Assembly: GCF_014192225.1 (NCBI RefSeq) | Contig: NZ_JACHXS010000012.1 | Span: 1 to 64,000 of the forward strand | Length of the DNA: 64,000 nt | Source: Pseudoduganella umbonata | GTDB taxonomy: Bacteria; Pseudomonadota; Gammaproteobacteria; Burkholderiales; Burkholderiaceae_D | Reading direction: 5' to 3' | Shown: one piece after another, positions 52,271 through 60,379 of the stretch | Position numbering within the stretch: position 1 is the first letter of the stretch | Layout of the letters: each line of letters starts with the position of its first letter | Notes under the pieces: generated by a model | Told to the model about the DNA's origin: nothing | Seen by the model: only the letters and a program-made list of their open reading frames with translations | Database searches by the model: none | Position numbers and translations under genes: made by a program

Positions 52271-52951
52271 TTATTGCGGCCCCATCGGCAGTCCCATCGT
52301 GCGTTGCAGGTAGCGGTCGATCTGTTCCTTCAGGTCGGTCAGGGCGGTCACGTCGAGGATGAAGGCGACATAGCCATGGATCTGGTGCTTTTCGAGGATG
52401 AAGTCGATGTGCAGCATCATCACCACGGTATCGGCGCGGGTTCCGGTGGCGTCGAGGATCTCGTCGCTGGAGCCCACGTGGTAGACCGGCAGCGAGCCAT
52501 GCAGCTCCTGCTGGAAAATGTTGGCCAGCGTGCCGACGCAGGAATTGAGGATGATGTTGCCGATCTCGCTCATCGCTTCCTGTTCCATGCCGGACAGCTC
52601 GGCCAGCGGCACCGCCTCGCCCACCATCAGGCGCACGATCTCGAGGCTTTTGTTCTCGGGGAACATCAACAGTGCCTCGGTCGAGAACGCGCCGTCGTAA
52701 TGCTGGCTGACGCCGCAGATGCGTTCGCCATTGCCGGCGCCGCCACCGGTGCGGGTGTCATTGCGGGTGTCGTTGCGGTGAGCCGCTTCCAGCAGTTGCG
52801 CCGCCTCGCTGCGGCTGAGGAAGCTGATCGACGGCACCGACATCGTGACTTCCTCGTTGACGATGCCGCTCATCGCGGCGGCGGCCTGGCCGACGCCGAT
52901 GTTGAAGATCTCGACCAGCGCGTCGTGTTCCAGTTCGGTCAGCGCGACCAT
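52271..52951 (-). CDS. CheC-like (CheC/CheX/FliY family) CheY-phosphate phosphatase
   Basis: Likely dephosphorylates a CheY-type regulator. The 226-residue protein has two copies of the family active-site pattern E-x2-N followed by P: HDALVEIFNIGVGQAAAAMS near residue 10 and QEAMSEIGNIILNSCVGTLA near residue 120. A low-complexity insert (RNDTRNDTRTGGGAGNG) lies between. Two intact sites suggest activity. It follows the single-domain regulator by one base and precedes a diguanylate cyclase. It may replace CheZ in this system. CheC partners with CheD in Bacillus; no cheD is seen here. Confidence 0.87.
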   Translation of the reverse strand: MVALTELEHDALVEIFNIGVGQAAAAMSGIVNEEVTMSVPSISFLSRSEAAQLLEAAHRNDTRNDTRTGGGAGNGERICGVSQHYDGAFSTEALLMFPENKSLEIVRLMVGEAVPLAELSGMEQEAMSEIGNIILNSCVGTLANIFQQELHGSLPVYHVGSSDEILDATGTRADTVVMMLHIDFILEKHQIHGYVAFILDVTALTDLKEQIDRYLQRTMGLPMGPQ

Positions 52952-52952
52952 G

Positions 52953-53351
52953 TCAGCGCCCCAGCAGGGCGGTCAGGCGGGCGATGCGTTCCGGCGTGAT
53001 CGGCTTTTCCATGAAACCGACGCCGATTTCGCTGGCGCGGTTGCGTGTGGCGTCCTGCACGTTGGCCGTCAGCAGTGAAATGTGCGCATCGGGCAGCAGC
53101 TCGCGCAGCTTCTCGGCGCAGGCGATGCCGCCCATGCCGGGCATGTTCACATCCATCAGCACCAGTTGCGGTTGCGCGTCGGGTGCCTTGGCGAGCGCTT
53201 CCTCGCCGGTGGCCGCTTCGACCACGGTCCAGTCGGCGTGCAGCGCGAGGATGTATTGCCGCGCGACCAGGCGTGAAACGCGGCTGTCGTCGACGATCAG
53301 GACGGTGGGCGGGGCAGCGGGGGCGGCAGGGGGGACTGTAGAGGACGTCAT
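52953..53351 (-). CDS. Single-domain CheY-like response regulator
   Basis: Receiver domain of 132 residues with an alanine/proline-rich N-terminal leader. Key residues are D21/D22, the phosphoacceptor D67 in LVLMDVNMPGMGG, and the lysine in FMEKPITPER. No output domain. First gene of the regulator-CheC-diguanylate cyclase operon. It likely is the substrate of the CheC-like phosphatase. Start MTSSTVPP is chosen; the frame extends further upstream to 53456 across the rpiA promoter, which is unlikely. Confidence 0.86.
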   Translation of the reverse strand: MTSSTVPPAAPAAPPTVLIVDDSRVSRLVARQYILALHADWTVVEAATGEEALAKAPDAQPQLVLMDVNMPGMGGIACAEKLRELLPDAHISLLTANVQDATRNRASEIGVGFMEKPITPERIARLTALLGR

Positions 53352-53454
53352 GTTCTGTTGGGCTGACTTGTCGGGATTGGGTATTTTCCCACAAAGGCCG
53401 CCCGGTGCGCTGTTAAAATGACGGCCCTCGAATCCGTAACCCCTATCCTCAATC

Positions 53455-54132
53455 ATGACTCAAGACGAACTGAAACAGGCCGTGGCGCGCGCCGCCATCG
53501 GCTACGTGGTCGATGGCGAAATCATCGGCGTCGGCACCGGCTCGACCGCCAATTTCTTCATCGACGAACTGGCCGCCATCAAGGACCGCATCAAGGGCAC
53601 CGTGGCGTCTTCGGAAGCCACCGCCGCGCGCCTGAAGGGTCATGGCATTCCCGTGTTCGACCTGAACGACGTGGACTCGATCGCCGTCTACATCGACGGC
53701 GCCGACGAGATCGACGCCTCGGGCGCGATGATCAAGGGTGGCGGCGCGGCGCTGACGCGCGAGAAGATCGTTGCTTCCGTGTCGAAATCGTTCGTCTGCA
53801 TCGCCGACGGTTCGAAGCTGGTCGACACGCTGGGCAAGTTCGCGCTGCCGGTCGAGGTGATCCCGATGGCGCGCAATGCCGTGTTGCGCCAGCTGGCGGC
53901 GCTGGGCGGCCAGCCGAAGGTGCGCGTCAAGCCGGGTACCGACGAGCCTTTCGTCACCGATAACGGCGGTCACCTGATCGACGTGGCGGGCCTGTCGATC
54001 ACCGATCCGGTCGCGCTGGAAAACACCATCAACCAGATGACCGGCGTGATCGCCGTGGGCCTGTTCGCCGCGCGCGGCGCCAATGTGTGCCTGCTGGGCA
54101 CTGGCGAGGGCGTGAAGACGCTGAGCTGGTAA
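53455..54132 (+). CDS. rpiA: Ribose-5-phosphate isomerase A
   Basis: Interconverts ribose-5- and ribulose-5-phosphate. The 225-residue protein has the phosphate loop GVGTGSTANFFIDEL, the catalytic DGADEID and KGGGAALTREKIVA, and the C-terminal GLFAARGANVCLLGT. Length is typical. It is divergent from the response regulator operon and followed by REP-like repeats. Confidence 0.96.
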   Translation: MTQDELKQAVARAAIGYVVDGEIIGVGTGSTANFFIDELAAIKDRIKGTVASSEATAARLKGHGIPVFDLNDVDSIAVYIDGADEIDASGAMIKGGGAALTREKIVASVSKSFVCIADGSKLVDTLGKFALPVEVIPMARNAVLRQLAALGGQPKVRVKPGTDEPFVTDNGGHLIDVAGLSITDPVALENTINQMTGVIAVGLFAARGANVCLLGTGEGVKTLSW

Positions 54133-54135
54133 GCA

Positions 54136-54264
54136 GCAAAACCGGTGACAGCAAAACCGGTGACAGACACCAGTTTATTTGAAATGGATGTTGCAAAAAA
54201 ACCGGTGACAGGCACCGGTTTTTTTGAAATATTTCCCGAAAACCGGAGCCTGTCACCGGTTTTC
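54136..54264. repeat. Cluster of REP-like arms after rpiA (family B)
   Basis: It contains accggtgaca at 54141, aaaaccggtgacagacacc at 54153, aaaaccggtgacaggcaccgg at 54198 and the inverted arm ggagcctgtcaccggtttt at 54245. Loops are gaaatggatgttgcaa and gaaatatttcccg. Both the cacc and the ctcc head variants occur in one cluster. The T runs may terminate rpiA. Confidence 0.88.
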
Positions 54265-54270
54265 GGGAAA

Positions 54271-54297
54271 TAAAAACGGCACCCGCGGGTGCCGTTT
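54271..54297 (-). terminator. Terminator of yggX
   Basis: aaacggcaccc and gggtgccgttt form an 11-bp stem around gc; on the minus strand it ends in TTTTTA. It lies 14 bases after the yggX stop. Confidence 0.85.
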
Positions 54298-54310
54298 CAG
54301 GGAGCGTCGC

Positions 54311-54583
54311 TTACGCCGTCGGCGGCACGTAGCCCTGGGCTTCGTCGGCGCCTTCGCCGAAGAAATGCTTTTCCATCTGCGCCGCCAGGTACTTGCGGGC
54401 GCGCACGTCGGCCAGGTTCAGGCGGTTCTCGTTGACCAGCATGGTCTGGTGCTTCAGCCAGGCCGCCCACGCCTCTTTCGACACGGATTCATAGATTTTC
54501 TTGCCCAGTTCGCCGGGGTACGGCGGGAAGTCCAGGCCTTCGGCTTCCTTGTTCAGTTTGATGCAATGGACGGTACGGGCCAT
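54311..54583 (-). CDS. yggX: YggX, probable Fe(2+)-trafficking and oxidative protection protein
   Basis: The 90-residue protein starts MARTVHCIKLNKEAEGLDF with the conserved Cys7, and has PPYPGELGKKIYESVSKEAW and MLVNENRLNLADVRARKYL (in parts). Length is normal. In Salmonella and E. coli YggX protects iron-sulfur clusters from oxidative damage and is often next to mutY; here it follows argA on the same strand with 45 bases between. Confidence 0.95.
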   Translation of the reverse strand: MARTVHCIKLNKEAEGLDFPPYPGELGKKIYESVSKEAWAAWLKHQTMLVNENRLNLADVRARKYLAAQMEKHFFGEGADEAQGYVPPTA

Positions 54584-54628
54584 CTCGGGTGCTCCTCAGT
54601 GTGCAGAAACGTGCATTGTAAAGGCAAA

Positions 54629-55939
54629 TTACAAGGTCTTCACCAGCACCTGCGACTTGCGCTGGTAGTTGTACATGCGCTGGCGGTCCTTCGGCAGCGC
54701 ATCCACGTTGGCGGGCACGAAGCCGCGCTTGATGAACCAGTGCGCGGTGCGGGTGGTGAGCACGAACAGTTTCGTGATGCCGGAAGCGCGCGCGCGGTTT
54801 TCCATGTGCTTCAGGATGCGTTCGCCGTCGCCCTGCGCCTGCACTTCGGGGTTGACGGTCAGGCATGCCATTTCGGCCATCTTCTCTTCCGGGAACGGAT
54901 ACAGCGCGGCGCAGCCGAAGATCACGCCATCGTGTTCGATGACGGAAAAATAATTGATTTCCCGTTCGATCAGTTCGCGGCCCCGTTTCACCAGCGTGCC
55001 GTCCGCTTCCAGCGGTTCGATCAGCTTGATAATCCCGCCGACGTCCTCAATTGTGGCGGGACGCAGGCTTTCCAGGTTCTCGTGGCTGATCATCGTGCCC
55101 ACGCCGTCGTGGGTGAACAGTTCCAGCATGGCCGAACCGTCCATCGCGAACGGCACGATGTGCGAGCGTTCCACGCCGCTGTTGCAGGCCTTGACGCAAT
55201 GCTGCAGGTAGAACGCGCTTTCCGGCGCCAGGAAATTCGCCTGCAGCACGGCTTCGGCCATGTGCGACGACAGTTCGCGGATCTCCGTGCCGGCCAGGTC
55301 GCGCAGCATCTCGGTCTCGGTGATGAAGATCAGCTTGTCGGCATGCAGCGCCACCGCGGCGGAGACGGCGACGTCTTCCATGGTCAGGTTGAACGCTTCG
55401 CCGGTGGGCGAGAAGCCCAGCGGCGACAGCAGGATCACGCCGCCGGTGGCCAGGATCGAGTGGATCGTCTCGGCATCGACCTTGCGCGTCACGCCGGTCA
55501 GTTCCAGGTCGACGCCGTCGATGACGCCCAGCGGGCGCGCGGTGACGAAGTTGCCGGAAATGACACGGATCGCGGCGTTCGACATCGGCGTGTTGGGCAG
55601 GCCCTGGCTGAACGCGGCTTCGATATCGAGGCGCAGCTCGCCCGCGGCCTCCTTGGCGCATTCCATGGCGGCGGTATCGGTGACGCGGATGCCGTTGTGG
55701 AAGCGGCCCGCGACGTTACGCAGCGCGAGCTGTTCGGCCACCTGGGGTCGCGAGCCGTACACGACGACGACCTTGATGCCGAGCGCATGCAGCAGCGACA
55801 GGTCGTGCGCCAGTACCGGCAGGGCGCCGGCGGCAACCAGTTCACCCGGGAAGGCCACCACGAAAGTCTTGCCGCGGAAGGCGTGGATATAAGGCGCGAC
55901 GGAGCGCAGCCACTGGACGAATTCGACGGGGTTTTCCAT
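54629..55939 (-). CDS. argA: N-acetylglutamate synthase ArgA
   Basis: First step of arginine synthesis, acetylating glutamate from acetyl-CoA. The 436-residue protein from MENPVEFVQWLRSVAPY has an N-terminal amino-acid-kinase-like, arginine-binding domain (FRGKTFVVAFPGELVA, VVVYGSRPQVAEQLAL) and a C-terminal GNAT acetyltransferase domain (CLTVNPEVQAQGDGERIL with the acetyl-CoA loop, GFVPANVDALP). It is the classical ArgA architecture. An in-frame ATG nine bases upstream would add MRR. A TATAAT sits 7 bases before the chosen start, leaving no leader. Confidence 0.94.
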   Translation of the reverse strand: MENPVEFVQWLRSVAPYIHAFRGKTFVVAFPGELVAAGALPVLAHDLSLLHALGIKVVVVYGSRPQVAEQLALRNVAGRFHNGIRVTDTAAMECAKEAAGELRLDIEAAFSQGLPNTPMSNAAIRVISGNFVTARPLGVIDGVDLELTGVTRKVDAETIHSILATGGVILLSPLGFSPTGEAFNLTMEDVAVSAAVALHADKLIFITETEMLRDLAGTEIRELSSHMAEAVLQANFLAPESAFYLQHCVKACNSGVERSHIVPFAMDGSAMLELFTHDGVGTMISHENLESLRPATIEDVGGIIKLIEPLEADGTLVKRGRELIEREINYFSVIEHDGVIFGCAALYPFPEEKMAEMACLTVNPEVQAQGDGERILKHMENRARASGITKLFVLTTRTAHWFIKRGFVPANVDALPKDRQRMYNYQRKSQVLVKTL

Positions 55940-55946
55940 GCGCCGC

Positions 55947-55952
55947 ATTATA
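55947..55952 (-). promoter_or_regulatory. Candidate -10 element directly before argA
   Basis: TATAAT on the minus strand (also readable on the plus strand shifted by two, 55949-55954). Its distance of 7 bases to the argA ATG would place the transcription start at the codon itself. No good -35 box is seen at 17 bases. Confidence 0.35.
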
Positions 55953-56004
55953 ATTCGCTGCGCGGCATCCGTAGTAAAACTCGCAGCAAAACCTTGTAAA
56001 AACA

Positions 56005-59000
56005 ATGTCTGAAGCCATCAAGCAGTCCCCTTCCTCTTCTCCCCCGAAACCGAACGAAGCGCGCGCGCCGCGCCGGGATGGCGACCGCCGCGGCGGCGCA
56101 TCCCGGCAAAAGCCCGCACCGGAGCAGGTTGCCGCAGGGGAGAAGCGTGCGCCGAAGCAGATTGCTTCGCGGGAAAAACCTACGCCCGAACAGATCGCCG
56201 CGCGCGAGGCGGAACGCCTGTTCCGCAATCCGCTCCCGCCGATCACGTTCCCGGAGGACCTGCCGGTATCGGGCCGGCGGCGCGAGATCGCCGAGGCGCT
56301 GTCGAAGCACCAGGTCGTCATCGTCTCGGGCGAAACCGGTTCCGGCAAGACCACGCAGCTGCCGAAGATCTGCCTGGAGCTGGGCCGCGGGCAGAAGGGC
56401 CTGATCGGCCACACGCAGCCGCGCCGGATCGCCGCGTCGTCGACCGCCAAGCGCATCGCCCAGGAACTGAATTCTCCGCTGGGCGAGCACGTGGGCTTCA
56501 AGGTGCGCTTCAACGACACGCTGCACAAGGGCGCGTCCGTGAAGCTGATGACGGACGGTATCCTGCTGGCCGAGACGCAGACCGACCCGCTGCTCAAGGG
56601 CTACGACACGATCATCATCGACGAGGCGCACGAACGCAGCCTGAACATCGACTTCCTGCTCGGCTACCTGAAGCAGCTGCTGCCGCGCCGGCCCGACCTG
56701 AAGGTGATCATCACGTCGGCAACGATCGATGCGGAGCGTTTCGCCCGCCATTTCAGCCAGGAGGGCAAGCCGCCGGTGCCGGTGATCGAGGTCTCCGGCC
56801 GCCTGTATGCGGTGGAAATCCGCTACCGGCCGGTGGAGCGCGAGCCGGTCAGGCTGCCGGAAGGGGTGAACGCGGCGAAGCCGCAAATGCGCACGGCCGC
56901 CGCCGCCAAGGAAAAGCGCGACCTGATGGATGCCATCCTCGACGGTGTCGACGAGGTATGCCGCATCGGTTCGGGCGACGTGCTGGTGTTCCTGCCCGGC
57001 GAGCGGGAAATCCGCGACGCCGCCGAGGCGCTGCGCAAGCACCATCCGCCGCACGTGGAGATCCTGCCGCTGTTCGCCCGCCTGTCGGTGGAAGAACAGG
57101 ACCGCGTGTTCCGCACCACCAACCAGCGGCGCATCGTCCTCGCCACCAACGTTGCCGAGACGTCGCTGACGGTGCCGGGCATCCGCTACGTGGTCGATGC
57201 CGGCCTGGCGCGCGTGAAGCGCTACAGCTACCGCAACAAGGTCGAACAGCTGCAGATCGAACCGGTGGCGCAGTCGGCGGCGAACCAGCGCGCCGGGCGT
57301 TGCGGCCGCGTGGCCGACGGCGTCTGCATCCGGCTGTACGACGAAGAGGATTTCAACAAGCGGCCGAAGTTCACCGATCCGGAGATCCTGCGCTCGTCGC
57401 TGGCTTCCGTGATCCTGCGCATGAAGTCCCTGCACTTGACGGATGTGGAGACGTTCCCGTTCATCGAACCGCCGCTGGCGCGCGCCATCGCCGACGGTTA
57501 CCAGCTGCTGCAGGAACTGGGCGCCGTCGACGACGACAACCGGCTGACGGGCCTGGGCCGCAAGCTGGCCAAGCTGCCGCTCGATCCGCGCGTGGGCCGC
57601 ATGATCCTGGCCGCGCAGGAATTCACCTGCCTGACCGAAGTGCTGATCGTGGCCGCCGCGTTGTCGGTGCAGGACCCGCGCGACCGGCCGATCGAGCACC
57701 AGCAGGCGGCCGACCAGGCGCACCAGAAGTTCGCCGACGAGAAGTCCGAGTTCCTCTCGTACATCAAGATCTGGCGCTGGTTCGAGGACGCCATCGAGCA
57801 CAAGAAAACCAACCGCCAGCTGCAGGACAACTGCCGCGCCAACTTCCTGTCGCAGGTGCGGCTGCGCGAATGGCGCGACGTGCATTCGCAGCTGCTCACG
57901 CTGGTCAAGGAGCAGGGCTGGCGCATGAACGAATCGCCGGCCACGTACGAGCAGTTCCACCTGGCGCTGCTGACGGGCCTGCTGGGCAACGTCGGCTTCA
58001 AAATGGAGGACGACCCCGGCTACCTGGGCGCGCGCGGCATCAAGTTCAACATCTGGCCCGGTTCCTCGCTGGGCAAGAAGGCCGGCAAGTGGGTGATGGC
58101 GGCCGAACTGGTGGAAACCACCCGGCTGTATGCCCGCACCATCGCGCGCATCGAACCGGAATGGGTCGAGAAGATCGGCGCGCACCTGCTGAAGAAATCG
58201 TGGGGCGAACCGCGCTGGGAGAAACGCCCGGCGCAGGTGACGGCGGCCGAGAAGGCGACCCTGTACGGCCTGACGATCTACAGCCAGCGCCGCATCAACT
58301 ATGCGCTGCACAACCCGGCCGAAGCACGCGAGATCTTCATTCGCGATGCGCTGGTGGCCGGCGACTACGATACGCGCGCGCCGTTCTTCGCGCACAACCA
58401 CCGGCTGGTGAAGGAGATCGAAAACCTCGAGCACAAGTCGCGCCGGCAGGACGTGCTGGTGGACGACCAGCTGATCGAGGCCTTCTACGACAAGCTGATT
58501 CCGCACGACGTGGTCAACGGCGCCGGCTTCGAAGCCTGGTACAAGAAGGCCGCGCAGGCCGAACCGAAGCTGCTGTACCTCGTCAAGGAAGACCTGATGC
58601 GGCACGAGGCGGCCGGCGTGACGACGGAGCTGTTCCCGAAGAAGATGCTGGCCGCCGGTGTCGAGATGGCGCTGACGTACCACTTCGAACCGGGCACCGT
58701 GCGCGACGGCGTTACCCTGCACGTGCCGCTGTATGCGCTGAACCAGCTGTCGCGCGAGCGCTGCGAATGGCTGGTGCCGGGCATGCTGAAGGAAAAGGTG
58801 CACCTGCTGCTGAAATCGCTGCCGCAGAAGCAGCGCCGGCACATGGTGCCGCTGCCCGAATATGCGCAGAAGTTCTGCGAGCGCGTGGCGGACAAGTTCG
58901 GCCGCGGCGACCTGATCGACGCGATCATCGCCGACATCCGCGAGCAGGTCACGATCACGGTGCTGACGTCGGACTTCAAGCCGGAACAGCTGCCGGCGCA

Positions 59001-60147
59001 CCACTTCATGAATTTCAAGGTGGTCGACGAGCACGGCCGCCAGCTGGACATGGGCCGCAATCTCGCCACGCTGCAGGCGGAGTATGGCGCGCAGGCGCGG
59101 CAGAGCTTCCAGAAGATGGCGGAAAATGCGCCGCCCGCATCGGCCGCATCGCTGGCGCAGCTGGGCGGCGCCAGGCCTGACAAAGGCGCGGACCGGGGCG
59201 CAAAGCACGGCGGTATCGCCGGCGAGGTGAAGGCCGGCGGCATGCCGGGAGCGGCCGTGCCGGCGCCGGCCGCCGCTGCGCCGGCACCGGCCGGAGCGCA
59301 TACGAACATCACCTCATGGTCGTTCGGCGAACTGCCGGAACTGCTGGAGATCGTGCAGGGCAAGCTGACGCTGATCGGCTTCCCGGCGCTGGTGGACAAG
59401 GTCACGCACTGCGACCTGGAAGTGTTCGACGACCCGAACGTGGCGGCGCGCACGCACCGCGCCGGCCTGCGCCGGCTGTTCGCGCTGCAGATGAAGGACC
59501 AGATCAAGTTCGTCGAGAAAAGCATCCCGAACCTGCAGCAGATGGGCATGCAGTTCATGAGCATGGGCACGCAGGAAGAGCTGCGCGACCAGATCATCGC
59601 CAAGGCGATCGACATCGCCTGCCTGCAGGACCCGCTGCCGCTCGACGCGGCCGCGTTCAACCGGCGCAAGGACGAGGGCAAGTCGCGGCTGGTGCTGCTG
59701 GTGAACGAGATCGCCCGGCTGGTGTCGCAGGTGCTGACGGAGTTCCATGGCTTGCCGAAGCGGCTGCAGGGCATCAACCCGCAGGCGGCCGCCGACATGC
59801 AGGAGCAGCTGAAAGGGCTGGTGCACAAGCGCTTCCTGCTCGATACCGAGTTCGCCCAGCTGGCGCATTTCCCGCGCTACCTGAAGGCCATGAACGTGCG
59901 CCTGGAAAAGCTGCGCGCCGATCCGGCACGCGACGCGAAATCGATGGCCGACTGGCACCAGGCGGCGCAGCCCTGGCTGCGCGTGATGCGCGAAAAATCG
60001 GCCGGCAAGAATACCGATCCGAAGCTGGTGGAGTACCGGTGGATGCTGGAGGAGCTGCGCGTGTCGCTGTTCGCGCAGGAGTTGCGGACGCCGATGCCGG
60101 TGTCGGTCAAGCGGCTCTTTAAAGTGTGGGAGTCGATGCAGCGGTAA
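56005..60147 (+). CDS. hrpA: ATP-dependent RNA helicase HrpA
   Basis: DEAH-box helicase of 1380 residues, near the family length. After an 85-residue basic leader rich in lysine and arginine come the Walker A motif SGETGSGKTTQLPKI, the DEAH in IIIDEAHERSLN, SATIDAERFARHF, ATNVAETSLTVPGI and QRAGRCGR, then the OB-like and DUF3418 C-terminal regions. An alanine/glycine/proline-rich stretch lies at about 1050-1100. Probably acts in mRNA processing or ribosome rescue, as in E. coli. The last ten codons reappear 161 bases downstream, after a REP-like element. Confidence 0.96.
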   Translation: MSEAIKQSPSSSPPKPNEARAPRRDGDRRGGASRQKPAPEQVAAGEKRAPKQIASREKPTPEQIAAREAERLFRNPLPPITFPEDLPVSGRRREIAEALSKHQVVIVSGETGSGKTTQLPKICLELGRGQKGLIGHTQPRRIAASSTAKRIAQELNSPLGEHVGFKVRFNDTLHKGASVKLMTDGILLAETQTDPLLKGYDTIIIDEAHERSLNIDFLLGYLKQLLPRRPDLKVIITSATIDAERFARHFSQEGKPPVPVIEVSGRLYAVEIRYRPVEREPVRLPEGVNAAKPQMRTAAAAKEKRDLMDAILDGVDEVCRIGSGDVLVFLPGEREIRDAAEALRKHHPPHVEILPLFARLSVEEQDRVFRTTNQRRIVLATNVAETSLTVPGIRYVVDAGLARVKRYSYRNKVEQLQIEPVAQSAANQRAGRCGRVADGVCIRLYDEEDFNKRPKFTDPEILRSSLASVILRMKSLHLTDVETFPFIEPPLARAIADGYQLLQELGAVDDDNRLTGLGRKLAKLPLDPRVGRMILAAQEFTCLTEVLIVAAALSVQDPRDRPIEHQQAADQAHQKFADEKSEFLSYIKIWRWFEDAIEHKKTNRQLQDNCRANFLSQVRLREWRDVHSQLLTLVKEQGWRMNESPATYEQFHLALLTGLLGNVGFKMEDDPGYLGARGIKFNIWPGSSLGKKAGKWVMAAELVETTRLYARTIARIEPEWVEKIGAHLLKKSWGEPRWEKRPAQVTAAEKATLYGLTIYSQRRINYALHNPAEAREIFIRDALVAGDYDTRAPFFAHNHRLVKEIENLEHKSRRQDVLVDDQLIEAFYDKLIPHDVVNGAGFEAWYKKAAQAEPKLLYLVKEDLMRHEAAGVTTELFPKKMLAAGVEMALTYHFEPGTVRDGVTLHVPLYALNQLSRERCEWLVPGMLKEKVHLLLKSLPQKQRRHMVPLPEYAQKFCERVADKFGRGDLIDAIIADIREQVTITVLTSDFKPEQLPAHHFMNFKVVDEHGRQLDMGRNLATLQAEYGAQARQSFQKMAENAPPASAASLAQLGGARPDKGADRGAKHGGIAGEVKAGGMPGAAVPAPAAAAPAPAGAHTNITSWSFGELPELLEIVQGKLTLIGFPALVDKVTHCDLEVFDDPNVAARTHRAGLRRLFALQMKDQIKFVEKSIPNLQQMGMQFMSMGTQEELRDQIIAKAIDIACLQDPLPLDAAAFNRRKDEGKSRLVLLVNEIARLVSQVLTEFHGLPKRLQGINPQAAADMQEQLKGLVHKRFLLDTEFAQLAHFPRYLKAMNVRLEKLRADPARDAKSMADWHQAAQPWLRVMREKSAGKNTDPKLVEYRWMLEELRVSLFAQELRTPMPVSVKRLFKVWESMQR

Positions 60148-60218
60148 AAAAGCCCGCGGAGCGGGTAATGCCGTTCAGATAAGCGAAATTTGACGTTTGC
60201 CGACGACGCTTGCGTTAC

Positions 60219-60302
60219 TGGTGTCGGACACCCCCGGGTGTCGGACACCGGTTTTCGGCGCCGCTCTTCGCAACAGTCGAGCAAAAACCGGTGTCCGACA
60301 CC
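60219..60302. repeat. REP-like arms downstream of hrpA (family C)
   Basis: ggtgtcggacacc at 60220, gtgtcggacaccggtttt at 60238 and the inverted aaaaaccggtgtccgacacc at 60283. Each head is itself a palindrome (ggtgtc-g-gacacc). The space between inverted arms is about 27 bases. Confidence 0.85.
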
Positions 60303-60305
60303 AGA

Positions 60306-60338
60306 GCGTTCAAGGTATGGGAGTCGATGCAGAGGTAA
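60306..60338 (+). pseudogene. Second copy of the hrpA 3' end (last ten codons and stop)
   Basis: Reads AFKVWESMQR and a stop; the true hrpA end reads LFKVWESMQR. Silent differences separate the two. The copy is followed by a full terminator, whereas the first copy is followed by a degenerate hairpin without a T run. Not a gene on its own. Confidence 0.75.
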
Positions 60339-60367
60339 AAAAAGCCCCGCGGAGTGGGGCTTTTTTT
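60337..60367. terminator. Terminator between hrpA and the PRC-barrel gene
   Basis: aaaaaaagcccc and ggggcttttttt form a 12-bp stem with loop gcggagt and T runs in both directions. It serves convergent genes. A shortened copy (gcccgcggagcggg) lies at 60151-60164 directly after the hrpA stop. Confidence 0.88.
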
Positions 60368-60379
60368 ACGCCAGGACGA

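Noticed and set aside
60306..60338. A short gene encoding AFKVWESMQR
   Set aside because: No start codon or ribosome site; it is a copy of the hrpA end.
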